This document shows, piece by piece, positions 42,476-54,460 of a stretch of 64,000 nucleotides of DNA. Each line of letters opens with the position of its first letter. Position 1 is the first letter of the stretch. Location: positions 3,320,001-3,384,000 of the forward strand of contig CM056573.1 of NCBI GenBank assembly GCA_029721435.1, given 5' to 3'. The notes under the pieces are model-generated. The model had not been told where the DNA came from, did not search any database, and saw only the letters and a list, made by a program, of their open reading frames with translations. The translations under genes and the position numbers were made by a program. This DNA is from Gymnothorax reevesii. Taxonomy: Eukaryota > Chordata > Actinopteri > Anguilliformes > Muraenidae.

Positions 42476-42843
42476 TACTTCTAAGAGACTCAGCCTCTCT
42501 AAGACATCCCTTTGATAGCCAATCATGCTACACACCTGATGCCAGTTAACTTAATTACTTGCTAAATGTTCTTTCAGCTGATTTTCTTATATATTAATTG
42601 CTTTTTCAGTCCTTTTTTTTGCCTGTGTTCCAAGTTTTTTGAGACCAGCTGCAGCCAGAAAATCTTAAATAAACTCATTTTGTGGATAAAAATGTAAAAT
42701 GTCTCAGTTTCAACATTGTAACTGTTATCTACTATATGTTGTATTGTAAATAAGATATTGGCTCATGTGATCTGAAAGTCATTGCATTTTGATTTTATTC
42801 AAAATTTACTCTTTGTCCCAACTATTTCGGAATTGGGGTTGTA

Positions 42844-45800
42844 TATATATATAGTTTTCACCTTCATATATCCTAACTATCACCTGCTGAAAAATGTAGC
42901 ACAATAATTCATTTTTGCAAAGAAACAACACAGGGTTTACAAAGATTTTCATTGTATTTAATATTTCGCAATACAATATTATGTTATTGACAAAATAGAT
43001 TTTTTTTTCGAAAAAACAACAAAAAAATATTGGCTTTTTATTTTCTCTGAACATTCTGTGTTCATCCCTGAAACAGGCTTTGTGTTTTTTACAGAGGAAA
43101 ACTTGATTGGAAATGTTAATTATTACAGGTCGATGTAGCGCCACCCACTGGAGGCCCGTCAGTAGCGACAGCTGCAGGTCAGTGCGGGTCGGCGGAGCGA
43201 GGCGGTGTGGCTGGCAGCTCACTGACCCACCTGCTCGAGAGAAACACAGATGGTAATGAAGAAGAACATTCCACAGGCCTGAAAACTCAAAGCATCCTGA
43301 CGAGTCTGCAGACCAACATCACCATTCCTGTCCAGGTTTTCAAAATTAATTCATCCATCATTACCATCTATTAAAATGCTGCACCTTAAGGTAGCTGTAA
43401 ACAGGCCCCAGAATATAGATATACGTCACTCATGTGCGGCACTGCGTAAAAATGATACAGTGATTTAGCCCCGTCCAGTTTGTGTGTCACGAATGAATCG
43501 ATGGCCCTCACCTTTATCAGCATAAGTACTCTCCCTGGTGTAAATGTTTTGAGAGTTTGTGTGCGAGGGTTTGTATCAGATTGACACATACAGATATGGA
43601 TCAATTTCATAAGCTAGTGGCCAAATTACACGTTAATGACATTATTCCAACTCATTATCTTATTTAACCTATTTCCCAGCAGTCAGCACCCATCCCTAGA
43701 ACATGCCCAACACACCACACTGCTCATGACAGGATTATTTACCATTTGAACGGAAACACTGAAGATATTTCTAGAGGAATTGCTGTTGACTGTGCAGCTT
43801 CACATTTCACTGACTTGAACCCAATGAGACAGGCAAGTGCAACTTTCAAGACACCGAGAGAAAAAAATCTGTCCGTTTTCAGCATGGTCCGCACCACAGG
43901 AGTAGAAGATGGTAGTGTGGTGTTCAAATCATTTCTTCCATCATTTGTTCACCTTCCTCTAAATCAGCAATTCAGTTCCAGTCATCAGTGGTCCGACACT
44001 CAAACTTGTCATGAGAGGTTAGAGAGGAGATATGAGAGGCGGACTGAGGACCGGCAGGGAGGACACAGTTCTGTTTAAAAGGACTCCAATACAGCAAGAC
44101 CCACAGCAGGAGTTTAGTATGTTTTTGTGAACAGTAAGGGAGAGAACGACAAGTGCAACTATTTCTTTGACTCCTTTTTTTTTGAGAGGTGCTTCTTTGA
44201 CTCAAAGCCCTTGGGTGTTTATAATGGAAGCCAATTGCAATGCAGCTAGGTCGCTGTCAGCTAATTCCTTTCGAGCAGTCATTGTGGCTCAGTTTGTTTT
44301 AATGAAGCTTGAGAAGGGCGCCAGTACTTTCCTGAGTCAAAGCAGTAAGGTTAATGAGGCCGGACAAGGGAGCACTGGTGGGGGGGGGAAATCAGCCCCG
44401 ATATTTGGTGCTGGGCAGCAGGCATCCTGATGTAGCCATGAAGCCGCTGTTGGTTTGTGTTTAACACATTTTATTTTAAAGCTTTGCTTTGGCCGCTTCC
44501 TTCTGCCTATTTTTGAAGGCGCGGATCTGATGAGTCAGTTTCACAAAGCAGCATTAAAGAGTTAGCCAGATAATTGCCCCAAGCCACCCATAAATCCTCA
44601 AATACTTTATTTGAAAAGGCTATTCATGCACATAAACAATCCTGCTTTGTGGAACAAGCCACAGGGAGACTAGCAACCGATAACAGAAAGCTAACGGGGA
44701 TCCAAATAAATCATCGTAAAATAGTTACATTGTTTGATTACATGTCAAGAAGATGACTTCCCGTTGACCCTGCAATTCACCTATATAACAGAGTGAAATA
44801 TAACATAAAATAAATTACATACGCCATGATTTTCTGTGATTCTGTTTATCTCCAAACTGCAATACCCCAGGGTGGGGGCCGGGCCCCAGGGACAGATCAC
44901 ATTGCCACAATATGCAATATAAGAAGCACAAACTGCATCTTTACAGTCTCATAGCTTCATCCGTAACACCCAGCAATTCCACTTCATTTCATTAAGCTTT
45001 ACCATTTAGCTAATTCCATTAAGTTTATGAAATAAGCAATAAGTTGATTAGTTGATCTCATCACCAAAAGTAATTATTCGCATTCAAATAAACTGAAGTG
45101 CATTTCATTACTGCAAGAAATCTGAGCAAAAATTCATAAGCTGATTTTATACCCGCGATACATTACAGTAAAAAATGATTTGAGCACTGGGTGCTATCAC
45201 ACTCAAGGAAATGAGTGCAATCTTAATTTCATATTTAACTGATAAAGTTCTTTCCAACATATCAATTACAAAACCTTCATGAACTTCTGACAAACTTGAA
45301 AAGTCGCGGTAATATAGCAAAAAGGTTTAATCAAGACAAGAACAATGTCTGCATCAAGGCCATTTGAGAATTCAAATGACGTTAAACTAATGAAGAAAGC
45401 TTATTTGGAGAAAATCAAACATTGAAAAAGAAAATATACCAATTTGACCACAGCAATGTGAGAGGGAATGCATGATTCAGGTTGGCGAGCACGGATGCAT
45501 GGGCTAATGACTGTAAATAACACCAACAGCACTTTTTGGAAGAGAAAGACTGTGCTGTCAGCTCAAGGTACGTTACCACCCCAGCAGTTTGTATATCATA
45601 GGAACACACTGAATTGCTCTTGTCAGGACAAAAACAAACCTGCGTTTTGTCTGCCAAATGGTGATTGAATCCGCATAGATATCTCATAAACCTCCACCTC
45701 TCGCTGACTGCATGAGCGAGACTCAGCAGTGCAACCAAAGGGACGCCCTGAGCAAGAGAGATTGATCATCCTGTATATTACTGAACCTTGGGATCGTGAG

Positions 45801-45965
45801 GTACGGTCTGATGAAATAAAGTTCAGGTCATTCAGCCAAATTGGGGCTTGTTGTGTCAAGCAGTTTCAGAGCGTTTGAGAACCTCACAGACTGGAGTGAA
45901 AACCGGACCTAACCAGCACTGATCATCAGGGTTGTGCTCATCTTGCAGTGGCGTCATATAAAGGC
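42844..45965. other. Non-coding region, candidate conserved segments
   Basis: 42850-43230 is A/T-rich with T and A runs. 44150-44440 (CAGCTAATTCCTTTCGAGCA region, with a G run near 44380) and 44990-45130 (CTAATTCCATTAAGTTTATG, AGTAATTATTCGCATTC) are rich in TAAT cores without repeat texture, as in developmental enhancers. No gene is seen. Confidence 0.35.
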
Positions 45966-46865
45966 AAGGCCTCGCATCCACCACTGAAATCACCCACCGG
46001 AGGCCACACATCCACCACTGAAATCACCCACCGGAGGCCACACATCCACCACTGAAATCACCCACCAAAGGCCACACATCCACCGCTGAAATCACCCACC
46101 GGAGGCCACACATCCACTGCTGAAATCACCCACCGGAGGCCTCACATCCACCACTGAAATCACCCACCGAAGGCCACACATCCACCGCTGAAATCACCCA
46201 CCGGAGGCTACACATCCACCACTGAAATCACCCCCCGAAGGCCTCACATCCACCACTGAAATCACCCACCGGAGGCCTCACATCCACCACTGAAATCACC
46301 CACCGAAGGCCACACATCCACCGCTGAAATCACCCACCGGAGGCCATACATCCACCACTGAAATCACCCCCCGAAGGCCTCACATCCACCACTGAAATCA
46401 CCCACCGGAGGCCACACATCCACCACTGAAATCACCCACCGAAGGCCACACATCCACCGCTGAAATCACCCACCGGAGGCCTCACATCCACCGCTGAAAT
46501 CAACCACTGGAGGCCACACATCTGCCGCAGAATTCACCCACAGGAGGCCACATATCTACCACTGATTTCACCCACCGGAGGCCTCACATCCATCACTGAA
46601 ATCACCCACCAGAGGCCTCACATCCACTGCTGAAATCACCCACCGGAGGCCACACATCCACCGCTGAAATCAACAACCGGAGGCCACACATCCACCGCTG
46701 AAATCACCCACTAGAGGCCACACATCCACCACTGAAATCACCCACCGTAGGCCACACATCCACCGCTGAAATCACCCACCGGAGGCCACACATCCACCGC
46801 TGAAATCAACAACCGGAGGCCACACATCCACCGCTGAAATCACCCACCAAAGGCCACACATCCGC
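45966..46865. repeat. Diverged 34-bp minisatellite, about 26 units, 136-bp higher-order pattern
   Basis: The unit is GGAGGCCACACATCCACCAC followed by TGAAATCACCCACC (34 bp). Variants alternate at fixed places: GGAGG/GAAGG/AAAGG, CCACACATC/CCTCACATC, CACCACTG/CACCGCTG. The rare variant CCCCCCGAAG recurs at 46231 and 46367, and CAACAACCGG at 46671 and 46807. Both pairs are exactly 136 bp apart, so blocks of four units were duplicated together. It has no sequence similarity to the 9.5-10.5 kb minisatellite, which has the same unit length. Confidence 0.96.
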
Positions 46866-47216
46866 TTTCCTCCCACAACTGATAGATTGAGGGCATTTTC
46901 CAATACTAACACGCAGAACTGTTGAATATGTATTTAGATTGTATCTATGTATCATGGACATCCTGATAGTACAATAATTAACCCCCTGTGATTCTTTAAT
47001 TAAAACTTTAATCTAAAGATGGTATCATGACTTCTTGTTGAAATATGAAGTGTTTCACTTGCAAAGAACATCTTCACTTAGCACCTGATCACATAACAGT
47101 GCCTCCCTCAGTGCCTCCCACTTAGCATCTTATCAACAGAGCTCTCCTCTGGGCATCAAAGCTGCAGAAATATAGTCCTACATAATTTCTGCAAAATTTT
47201 TCATCTGGTTGACAAA
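46866..47216. other. Non-coding spacer
   Basis: About 350 bp between the minisatellite and the solo LTR. A direct repeat, GTGCCTCCCTCAGTGCCTCC, lies near 47099. Nothing else is seen. Confidence 0.4.
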
Positions 47217-47221
47217 GCAAA

Positions 47222-47760
47222 TGTCAAAGGAGGGGATGGAGCGCAGCGCAGACCGGAGTTCAGGGGCAAAAGAGGTTTATTCAAGGCAAAAATCAAGGTG
47301 AGACAGACCAGGTCAGTGATACACAAACTGAAGGCAGAAGTGTAGTTGTACTGCAGGCCAAAGTCCAAAAATCATCGGATATCCACAAAAAAAGCTAATA
47401 ATAAACAGGAAAAGAACTGCAGCAAACCGGAGCGCTGAAACGGAGGGAGCAGAAGTGATGAGAAGCAGGTGAGCGGAGGCAGGAGAGAACCGACAGGGGC
47501 GCGGACACAAACACGACACCAAACGACCTCGTTAGCAGACAGTCGGGAGAGTTTAAGGAAACAAAGTGAATATAGAGCTGACATGATAACAAACATAACT
47601 CACAAAAAACACTGGTTAAAAAAAACCCAAAGAGAAACAGATTCACAGAACACGGACACAAATGCGAGAAAAAGGGAACTTGGAACCAGAGCAAAACCCA
47701 GTAAACTACTGAAATAAATACATGATAAATAAAAGCAAACAGCGCAACACAACACTGTCA
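47222..47760 (-). mobile_element. Solo LTR, family 4 (539 bp)
   Basis: Read on the minus strand it starts TGACAGTGTTGTG and ends CTCCTTTGACA, with TGACA/TGTCA as short inverted termini. A perfect 5-bp target duplication, GCAAA, lies at 47217-47221 and 47761-47765. AATAAACCTC lies near the 3' end (about 47279), followed by a C/T-rich tail, as in Gypsy-type fish LTRs. No internal region is present. This is the best delimited LTR in the window. Confidence 0.82.
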
Positions 47761-47765
47761 GCAAA

Positions 47766-50096
47766 AATAATCAATATCTGCTAATGCAGAACGTGCCCGG
47801 TGAGACAGAACCTGCCTGCACTCTTCCACAATGACAGGACTCGACATCTCAAACTCATAATCCTCCCCAACCAAACAGTATTGATAGTTCAGACACAAAT
47901 TAAATTTGAATTGCATAATTATAAAGAAATATGAGTGCTGTGTCATTCTGAACTGCAAATCCACACAGGGGATCGGAAATAGCTAGAACGAACCGTGGAG
48001 TATTCGGTTTTGTATGATTTCTTTACTCAAAACTGACAGAATCGAGGGCGGCTTTTCAAAGGAAGAAAGTGGAGGTAACAATCACTTCCAGTTACACAAC
48101 CTGTTCATTTCATGTATTTATTTATTTAATATTGACCTAAATGGCATTCAGTACTCTCCTGCTAACGCCACGAACATCATCAAAGACGTCTTCGCTCTGT
48201 CACTTAGGCTCTGCAACCTGGATCCTCGACATCACTGTGGGGTCTGGACCAATCGCACACCTCACACATCACCATCGGCCCCGCCCATCAGGAGACGCTC
48301 CTTCTCCCGGTGCCTTACTGCCCAGAACATGCAGCATTTCTCAATCTCAGCCGGCTGTAATCCCAGCGTCTCCCTCACAGAACATCACATCACTGCAGCA
48401 TCACCCTGTTCTATTCCAGAGACTCCCTGTAGAGTTTGGATTTATGTTCCAGGTTGTTATCTTTCAATAACACCAAGTTTCTTTGGGTTAATCAATGTGA
48501 ACATCAATGTGAGAATATAAACCTGTGATCAGTTGTATAAATGGGTGGATGTACATGAATTTTTTACAACCTCCGAGACAAATGAAATAAATTATTAATA
48601 TAAAGTGTCAACACGACATCCTTAAAAAAGGATGACTGCTTTGTTCTAAGAATCTGTATGTTACAACATACAACTGCAGTGTAATTCTCAGTCTTAATTA
48701 GAGTTCAATCATGTGCAGCTGCACCTGAGCGACGGCCCAAAACACAGCAAATTCCCTTACAGCAGTGGTTCACTTTATAATCAGCGGAATAACAGACATA
48801 TTTAATTCACATGTTCAAATTACGTGCACTGGATGCATGAAAATTCCAGAGACCAATCAGGCCAAGTATTTTGAAGTTTACGTTCAAAATAATACTGGAT
48901 TTTTATGGTGGCATGCCACTTGCAAGAGAGGAGCGATATTATAATTCATGTTTCGTCTTTATTAAAAACATTCATAGCCAGTTTAATTTCATTTTTTTTT
49001 CGACCACACTGGAAATTATTTTAGTTGACAGATGAAATCATATTTATAAATTGTGCAATTTCAAATCACTCTGTTTGCAAATGGTGCCCTGCCTCTTTCT
49101 GCACTACAAAAATACAGAAACTAATTCCGAATGTTTAATTATAATAAATATGGCTCAGCAAAACCAATTTCATTTTCATTTGTGACCTTTTGGCAAAACA
49201 GCACGAGCCTCAGTCCTCCTCGTCAGGCAGGGCACAGAGCCTATTTTTACTTAACAGTGAATATTAAATAAGGTCCATATATAATCATCACAACCTCCTC
49301 CATCATCAGCTTAACTTTATTAAAATGCCCCATCTCACACAGCTGATATTGCGATCTCTCCCCTCCTTGCTCATATTGGAATGCACGGCCGCAGATCATG
49401 CAACAAATCATTATTTATGTCATGGGTCTTGGAACAAGCATCGCCAAAAATAACAAATCCTCTCCATTTAAATGTTTAATTTCCGCAATGCAGCACACCT
49501 TTGGCTTGTGTGGACTGTGCACGCCCCGCAGAGATGGCCGAGACAATGTGCCAATCTGAAACTGGCTTCACAAAAATTGCCATCAGAATCTGCGGAGCGC
49601 CTGAATCGGGCTAAAAGAGCAACTGAAGATGGCAAATAAAAGATGGAGGAAATGACACTCAGAAGCGCTGCGGCGCCAAGATGCAGAGATGTGTGTGTAC
49701 TGGGGTGGAACAGGGAGAGAAAGCTGGCTCCGTCACACGCGATAATCTCATCGCTGCTCTGCACTCAAACAAAGCCTCTTAAAACCCCTTCAAACAGCCA
49801 CACAAACGAATGTGCAGTGACATATATAATCAACACAAGCGGATGTGTGCATTCCTCGGCGATGCTCATTTCATCGCTCAAGATATGGAGAAGGGAGCGC
49901 GGATCTGCACAGACTGGGTGACATCGATCCAGCCTGTGAGTCAATACAGCTGCTTCGCCATATCATTGTTTGTTATTAGAGAGGAAATTCAACAAGAGAG
50001 AGAAAAGCCGTCTAAAGCACGTCTACACTGTTAATCCTTTAGCATATTTAACATGTGTTGCTGGAATCTGCGACCCAACCATCTTCAGTCCTCCAT
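47766..50096. other. Non-coding region, possible conserved segments
   Basis: A plus-strand open frame at 48014-48520 lacks any recognisable domain and is probably chance. 48900-49900 has many TAAT/ATTA cores and balanced composition (for example CATTATTTATGTCATGGG near 49410) and no repeat ends, so regulatory DNA is possible. Confidence 0.35.
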
Positions 50097-50460
50097 TTAG
50101 TCCCGACTCATGAACAAGACCCGAGACACAAACTCCTCCACTTGGGGTAACAACTCATCCCCCACTCAGAGGGAACAATCCACCTTTTTCCAGGGGAGAA
50201 CCACGGTCTCAGATTTGGAGGTGCTGGTTCTCGTTCCGGCCGTAATCCAGCCCAGTGCATTCCGGAGCCCGATGAAGCCAACAGGACCACATCAACTCAA
50301 ACAGCAGAGATGCAACCCAGAGGTCACCAAACTGGACTCCTTCCAAAACTTGGCTGCGCCTCAATATCCTGTCAATGAAAATCATGAACAGAATAGGTGA
50401 CGAGGCACACTCTCGGCGGAGTCCGACACTAACTGGAAACAAGTCTATCTTAGTGCCATG
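50097..50460 (-). mobile_element. Rex3 (RTE-clade LINE) fragment
   Basis: On the minus strand this aligns to the reverse transcriptase and following region of the Rex3 copy at 59460-59830. Shared DNA words include AACTCCTCCACTTG, GAGAACCACGGTCTC versus GAGAACCATGGCCTC, and GATTTGGAGGTGCTG. Protein traces are IFIDRILRRSQ and EGVQFGDLW followed by an ASLLF remnant of the FADD motif. Both ends are abrupt and stops are present. The fragment is more diverged than the 58-60 kb copy. Confidence 0.82.
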
Positions 50461-50799
50461 AAGACTCGCAGTCCAGTTTGTTCAGTCATCATCAGTGCTT
50501 TACACAGGGGCTGGGAGAGAACCGAATGAAAGATCCCCCCTCTGTGAGCACCGGTGAGGTTCGTGAGGACTACAGATGGTCACACACACTCACACACTCT
50601 GAGAGCACCATCTCTCCGCTAGCATTTACACAGCTAGCATTGATGTACCTTCTGCCCAGGCTCAGCGGGTCGTCCATGATTATAAACACTACGTCAACAC
50701 CGGGAACAAACTGTCTTCCTCTAAAGGTACCACAATTTAATGAGAATAATTGAATAATCAGGAATTGGCACAAACGGCAGAATGCGGTTTGTCATAAAA
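50461..50799. other. Non-coding spacer
   Basis: Lies between the Rex3 fragment and the Tc1 element. Nothing specific is seen. Confidence 0.4.
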
Positions 50800-50801
50800 T
50801 A

Positions 50802-52415
50802 CAAAACCCAAAACCAGTGAAGTTGGCACGTTGTGTAAATCGTAAATAAAAACAGAATACAATGATTTGCAAATCCTTTTCAACCTATATTCAATTGAAT
50901 ACACTGCAAAGACAAGTTACTTAATGTTCGAACAGGTAAACTTTGTAATTTTTTGCAAATATTAGCTCATTTGGAATTTGATGCCTGCAATATGTTTCAA
51001 AAAAGCTGGCACAAGTGGCAAAAAAAAGTTTGAGAGAGTTGAGGAATGCTCATTAAACATTTATTTGGAACATCCCACGGGTGATCGGGCTAATTGGAAC
51101 ATCCCACAGGTGGGTGCCATGATTGGGTATAAAAGCAGCTTCCCTGAAATGCTCAGCCATTCACAAACAAGGATGGGGCGAGGGTCACCACTTAGTGAAC
51201 AAAAGCGTGAGCTGATTGTCGAACAGTTTAAAAACAACATTCCTCAACGAGCTATTGCAAGAAATTTAGAGATTTCATCATCTACTGTCCGTAATATCAT
51301 CAAAAGGTTCAGAGAATCTGGAGAAATCACTGCACGTAAGCGACAAGGCCGAAAACCAACATTGAAAGCCCGTGACCTTCGATCCCTCAGGCGGTACGGC
51401 ATCAAAAACTGACATCAGTGTGTAAAGGACATCACCACATGGGCTCAGGAACACTTCAGAAAACCACTGCCAGTAACCACAGTTCGTTGCAACATCTGCA
51501 AGTGCAAGTTAAAACTCTACAATGTAAAGCGAAAGCCATTTATCAACAGCACCCAGAAACGCCGCCGGCTTCGCTGGGCCCAAGCTCATCTAAGATGGAC
51601 TGATGCAAAGTGGAAAAGTGTTCTGTGGTCTGACGAGTCCACATTTCAAATTGTTTTTGGAAACTAGATGTCGTGTCCTCAGGACCAAAGAGGAAAAGAA
51701 CCATCCGGACTGTTATAGGCGCAAAGTTCAAAAGCCAGCATCTGTGATGGTATGGGGGTGTATTAGCGCCCAAGGCATGGGCAACTTAAACATATGTGAA
51801 GGCACCATTAATGCTGAAAGGTACATACAGGTTTTGGAGCAACATATGTTGCCATCCAAGCAACGTCTTTTTCATGGACGCCCCTGCTTATTTCAGCTAG
51901 ACAATGCCAAGCCACATTCTGCACGTGTTACAACAGCATGGCTCCGTATTAAAAGAGTGCGGGTACTAGACTGGCCTGCCTGTAGTCCAGACCTGTCTCC
52001 CATTGAAAATGTGTGGCGCATTATGAAGCGTAAAATACGACAATGGAGACCCCGGACTGTTGAACAACTTAAGCTGTACATCAAGCAAGAATGGGAAAGA
52101 GATCCACCTGAAAAGCTTCAAAAATTGGTCTCCTCAGTTCCCAAACGTTTATTGAGTGTTGTTAAAAGGAAAGGCGATGTAACAAAGTGGTAAAAAGGCC
52201 CCTGTGCCAACTTTTTTGCATAGTGTTGCTGCCTTTAAATTCTAAGCTAATGATTATTTGCAAAAAAAAAAAAAAAGTTTCTCAGTTTGAACATTAAACA
52301 TCTTGTCTTTGCAGTGCATTCAATTGAATATAAGTTGAAAAGGATTTGCAAATCATTGCATTCTGTTTTTATCTACGATTTACATAACGTGCCAACTTCA
52401 CTGGTTTTGGGTTTG
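50802..52415 (+). mobile_element. Complete Tc1-like transposon (family 4), 1614 bp, best preserved copy
   Basis: The ends CAAAACCCAAAACCAGTGAA and TTCACTGGTTTTGGGTTTG are inverted repeats flanked by TA at 50800-50801 and 52416-52417. The repeats extend far inside: GATTTGCAAATCCTTTTCAA near 50870 pairs with TTGAAAAGGATTTGCAAATC near 52336, and beyond. The two arms, each about 200 bp, agree closely, so this is probably the youngest DNA transposon here. It carries a single transposase gene with two lesions. Confidence 0.95.
51173..52193 (+). pseudogene. Tc1-like transposase with one nonsense codon and one 2-bp deletion
   Basis: ATG at 51173 begins MGRGSPLSEQKRELIVEQFK. The helix-turn-helix region ISSSTVRNIIKRFRESGE is followed by a basic RKRQGRK hook. 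TGA at 51410 replaces an expected Arg codon. The frame then reopens through KRRRLRWAQAHLRW and VLWSDESTFQIVFGN (first catalytic Asp) to a 2-base deletion near 51665-51674. Beyond it, in the new frame, lie VLRTKEEKNHPDCYRRKVQ, FQLDNAKPHS (second Asp) and SPDLSPIENVW (Glu), ending SVVKRKGDVTKW and TAA at 52191. Length matches a full Tc1-type protein of about 340 residues, with all three catalytic residues kept. Confidence 0.94.
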
Positions 52416-52417
52416 TA

Positions 52418-54460
52418 ATTATTCAGCCGTCTTCTCTTACGCAGGATTCACAATAAAATCCTCTGACTGGTTTTTTTTATTCACTTTAATGACCTCCGCA
52501 CGGCAAACCCAGTTTCCCTCTCGCTGAACATCAGTAGCAGCGAAATTTTATTCTGTCACGGCAAATTAAGTAAAAATATAAACCAATTATGTCTTCATAC
52601 ACCAATAACGGCCTAAAATCAATATAATTTCTCTCCAATTCAAAATTGATTGAATGGAAAAACAGATATAAAATAAATGAGAAATATGATGAAGACACAG
52701 TTAAAAGGGCACTAACTGATCCATACTTACGACAGCGGTAAACGATAAACGCACAAATAGGAAACACAGACCCACGCTTTTACTGTGATCAGGAGTCAGT
52801 GCGAAGTGTTGGCCAGAGCGATATACAGTTCAGCATCTCTGTCATTCTGAATCTCGCTAAGCTTTCACCACGCCCACCAATTATGACATCAGTCCAGGAT
52901 CCATTGCATTGGTTGCAGTGTGGTAAGTTCCTGGTGACCTCGGGTCAAAAATGCTACATGAAAATGTGCTATTATGATGCCCATGAGAATAAAAATGTGA
53001 AGGTCCCATGTGGTGCTGGGGTACCTCTGCGACAGAGAAATAACACTGCGCAAGTGCTACACTGACAAACATACAGGGCGACAAAACAGCATATTGATGT
53101 CTCTTTAGTGCATGAACCTGCCTTGTCAAAACAGTGATTAACCCTTAGAGCACTCTAAGGGTAAAAAACAACGGCTTTTTTGCAATCACAGTTGAAAGGG
53201 CAGGGGTGGCCATTGACATGCATTCAGCATGAATCGCATATTTTAACTGTATCTACGGTCCCATCTAACCAATGGCTCTAAAATACAAATAGCAAACAAC
53301 AAGGCGAATTTCAAAGGAGCGGCTCAGAACAGTAAATGTACATACTGCAGCGATAAATTCTCCCGACAGCCCCGAGCAATTGTGGGTAAAAATGAGCGAG
53401 CTGTAGTCAATGCTATTTGACATATAGCTTAATGATACACCGGGATACACAGTTTAGTTCAGTGCGCAGCTGATATGTTGAAATGACTGCTGCAGCATCT
53501 CTTATTCCAGGCCATAACCGCACCAGCGAGAGCTGCAGCAGGCAGCGGAGCTCCATATATCTCAAGGGGAGCGCGGACTCAGGCCCCAGATACACAGAGA
53601 TGTAATAACTGCATTGCCTCCCTGAGATATTAAATTGGTTCTTCAAGATATTTTTTTTTTCTCTCGACAAAGTCTTCCAGGTCTCTGCAGTGTGACAAAG
53701 TGACATTTATTCTCTCCTTTCTCGCGTTCCCCCCCACCCCACCCCACCCCACACCACACTCCGATGACTTCCCCCTCCATTTCACAAGGCCAGTTGCTGG
53801 ATACAGACCTTCCTCATCGCCCTAAAGCCCCAGGTCAGAATGGTAGTGAACAACACAAATTTGTCACAAAGCAGCCCATCTCTCTCAAATAGAGGCCATT
53901 TTGTTTGAGATGCCCACTTAAAAAAATGAGAGGATTGGGATTTCGAGGGTTTTCCAGCAGGTCATGCTGCCCGTGTGACACGGCAGCTTTACTCCGAATC
54001 ATATCCCTCCTTACGTCTGCTGACGGAGGTGACAGACCTTCAGGAGGTGAAATGTTATTAGGTGCTTCGAGATTTTACAGGGGCGAGTTCTAAAGATCCA
54101 CCCAGGTGATTGAAGCATCAATTATTCTCACAGTGAAGAAACGAAGACTTCATCATGCGTCCCTGTCACATCACTGGAGCCGTAAAGAATTCCCATCATC
54201 TGAGTCAGTTAAACTTGTCACATGATTTCTAAGTGTGTCTTCTCTCATAGAGAACATATGATGGGTCCATCAAATGCACCTGTCCTATTACTGGAATATT
54301 ATTAAGTCCCATCTTCTGAGGGATTTAAACTAACCACGTGATTACTCGGTGTTTGGGAATTTGACCTTAGCTCGAAATCGGTTTTGTCCCTGTGCAGCTA
54401 TCAAGCTAACTTCTCAAATAAAACCACCAGCCATTTGGTAAGTCAGCAAGATATCACATG
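52418..54460. other. Non-coding region
   Basis: It includes a (CCCCA)n-like tract at 53730-53755 and a 10-bp-arm hairpin at 53141-53162 (ACCCTTAGAG/CTCTAAGGGT). A poly(T) run lies near 53650. No gene is seen. Segments near 52500-53000 and 53880-54100 look single-copy. Confidence 0.4.
53730..53755. repeat. (CCCCA)n microsatellite
   Basis: CCCCCCACCCC ACCCCACCCCACACC: about five CCCCA units. Confidence 0.85.

Larger units (their letters stand above)
37251..42841 (-). mobile_element. Tc1-like transposon (family 2) split by a LINE
   Basis: The outer ends CAACCCCAATTCCGAAATAG (37251) and GGAATTGGGGTTG (to 42841) are inverted repeats identical in type to those of 20953-22186. TA follows at 42842-42843; the left dinucleotide is CA, a one-base change from TA. 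Transposon sequence occupies 37251-38210 and 42261-42841. Joining those parts would give about 1.54 kb. The intervening 4 kb is the LINE at 38211-42260, and GTAT flanks the break on both sides. Confidence 0.92.

Noticed and set aside
45966..46865. Regular repeats and spacers suggesting a CRISPR array
   Set aside because: The repeat units are contiguous with no unique spacers, and the surroundings are vertebrate. It is a minisatellite.
48014..48520. 168-codon plus-strand frame
   Set aside because: No domain, signal or repeat pattern is recognisable, and there is a competing frame over the same stretch. Treated as chance.
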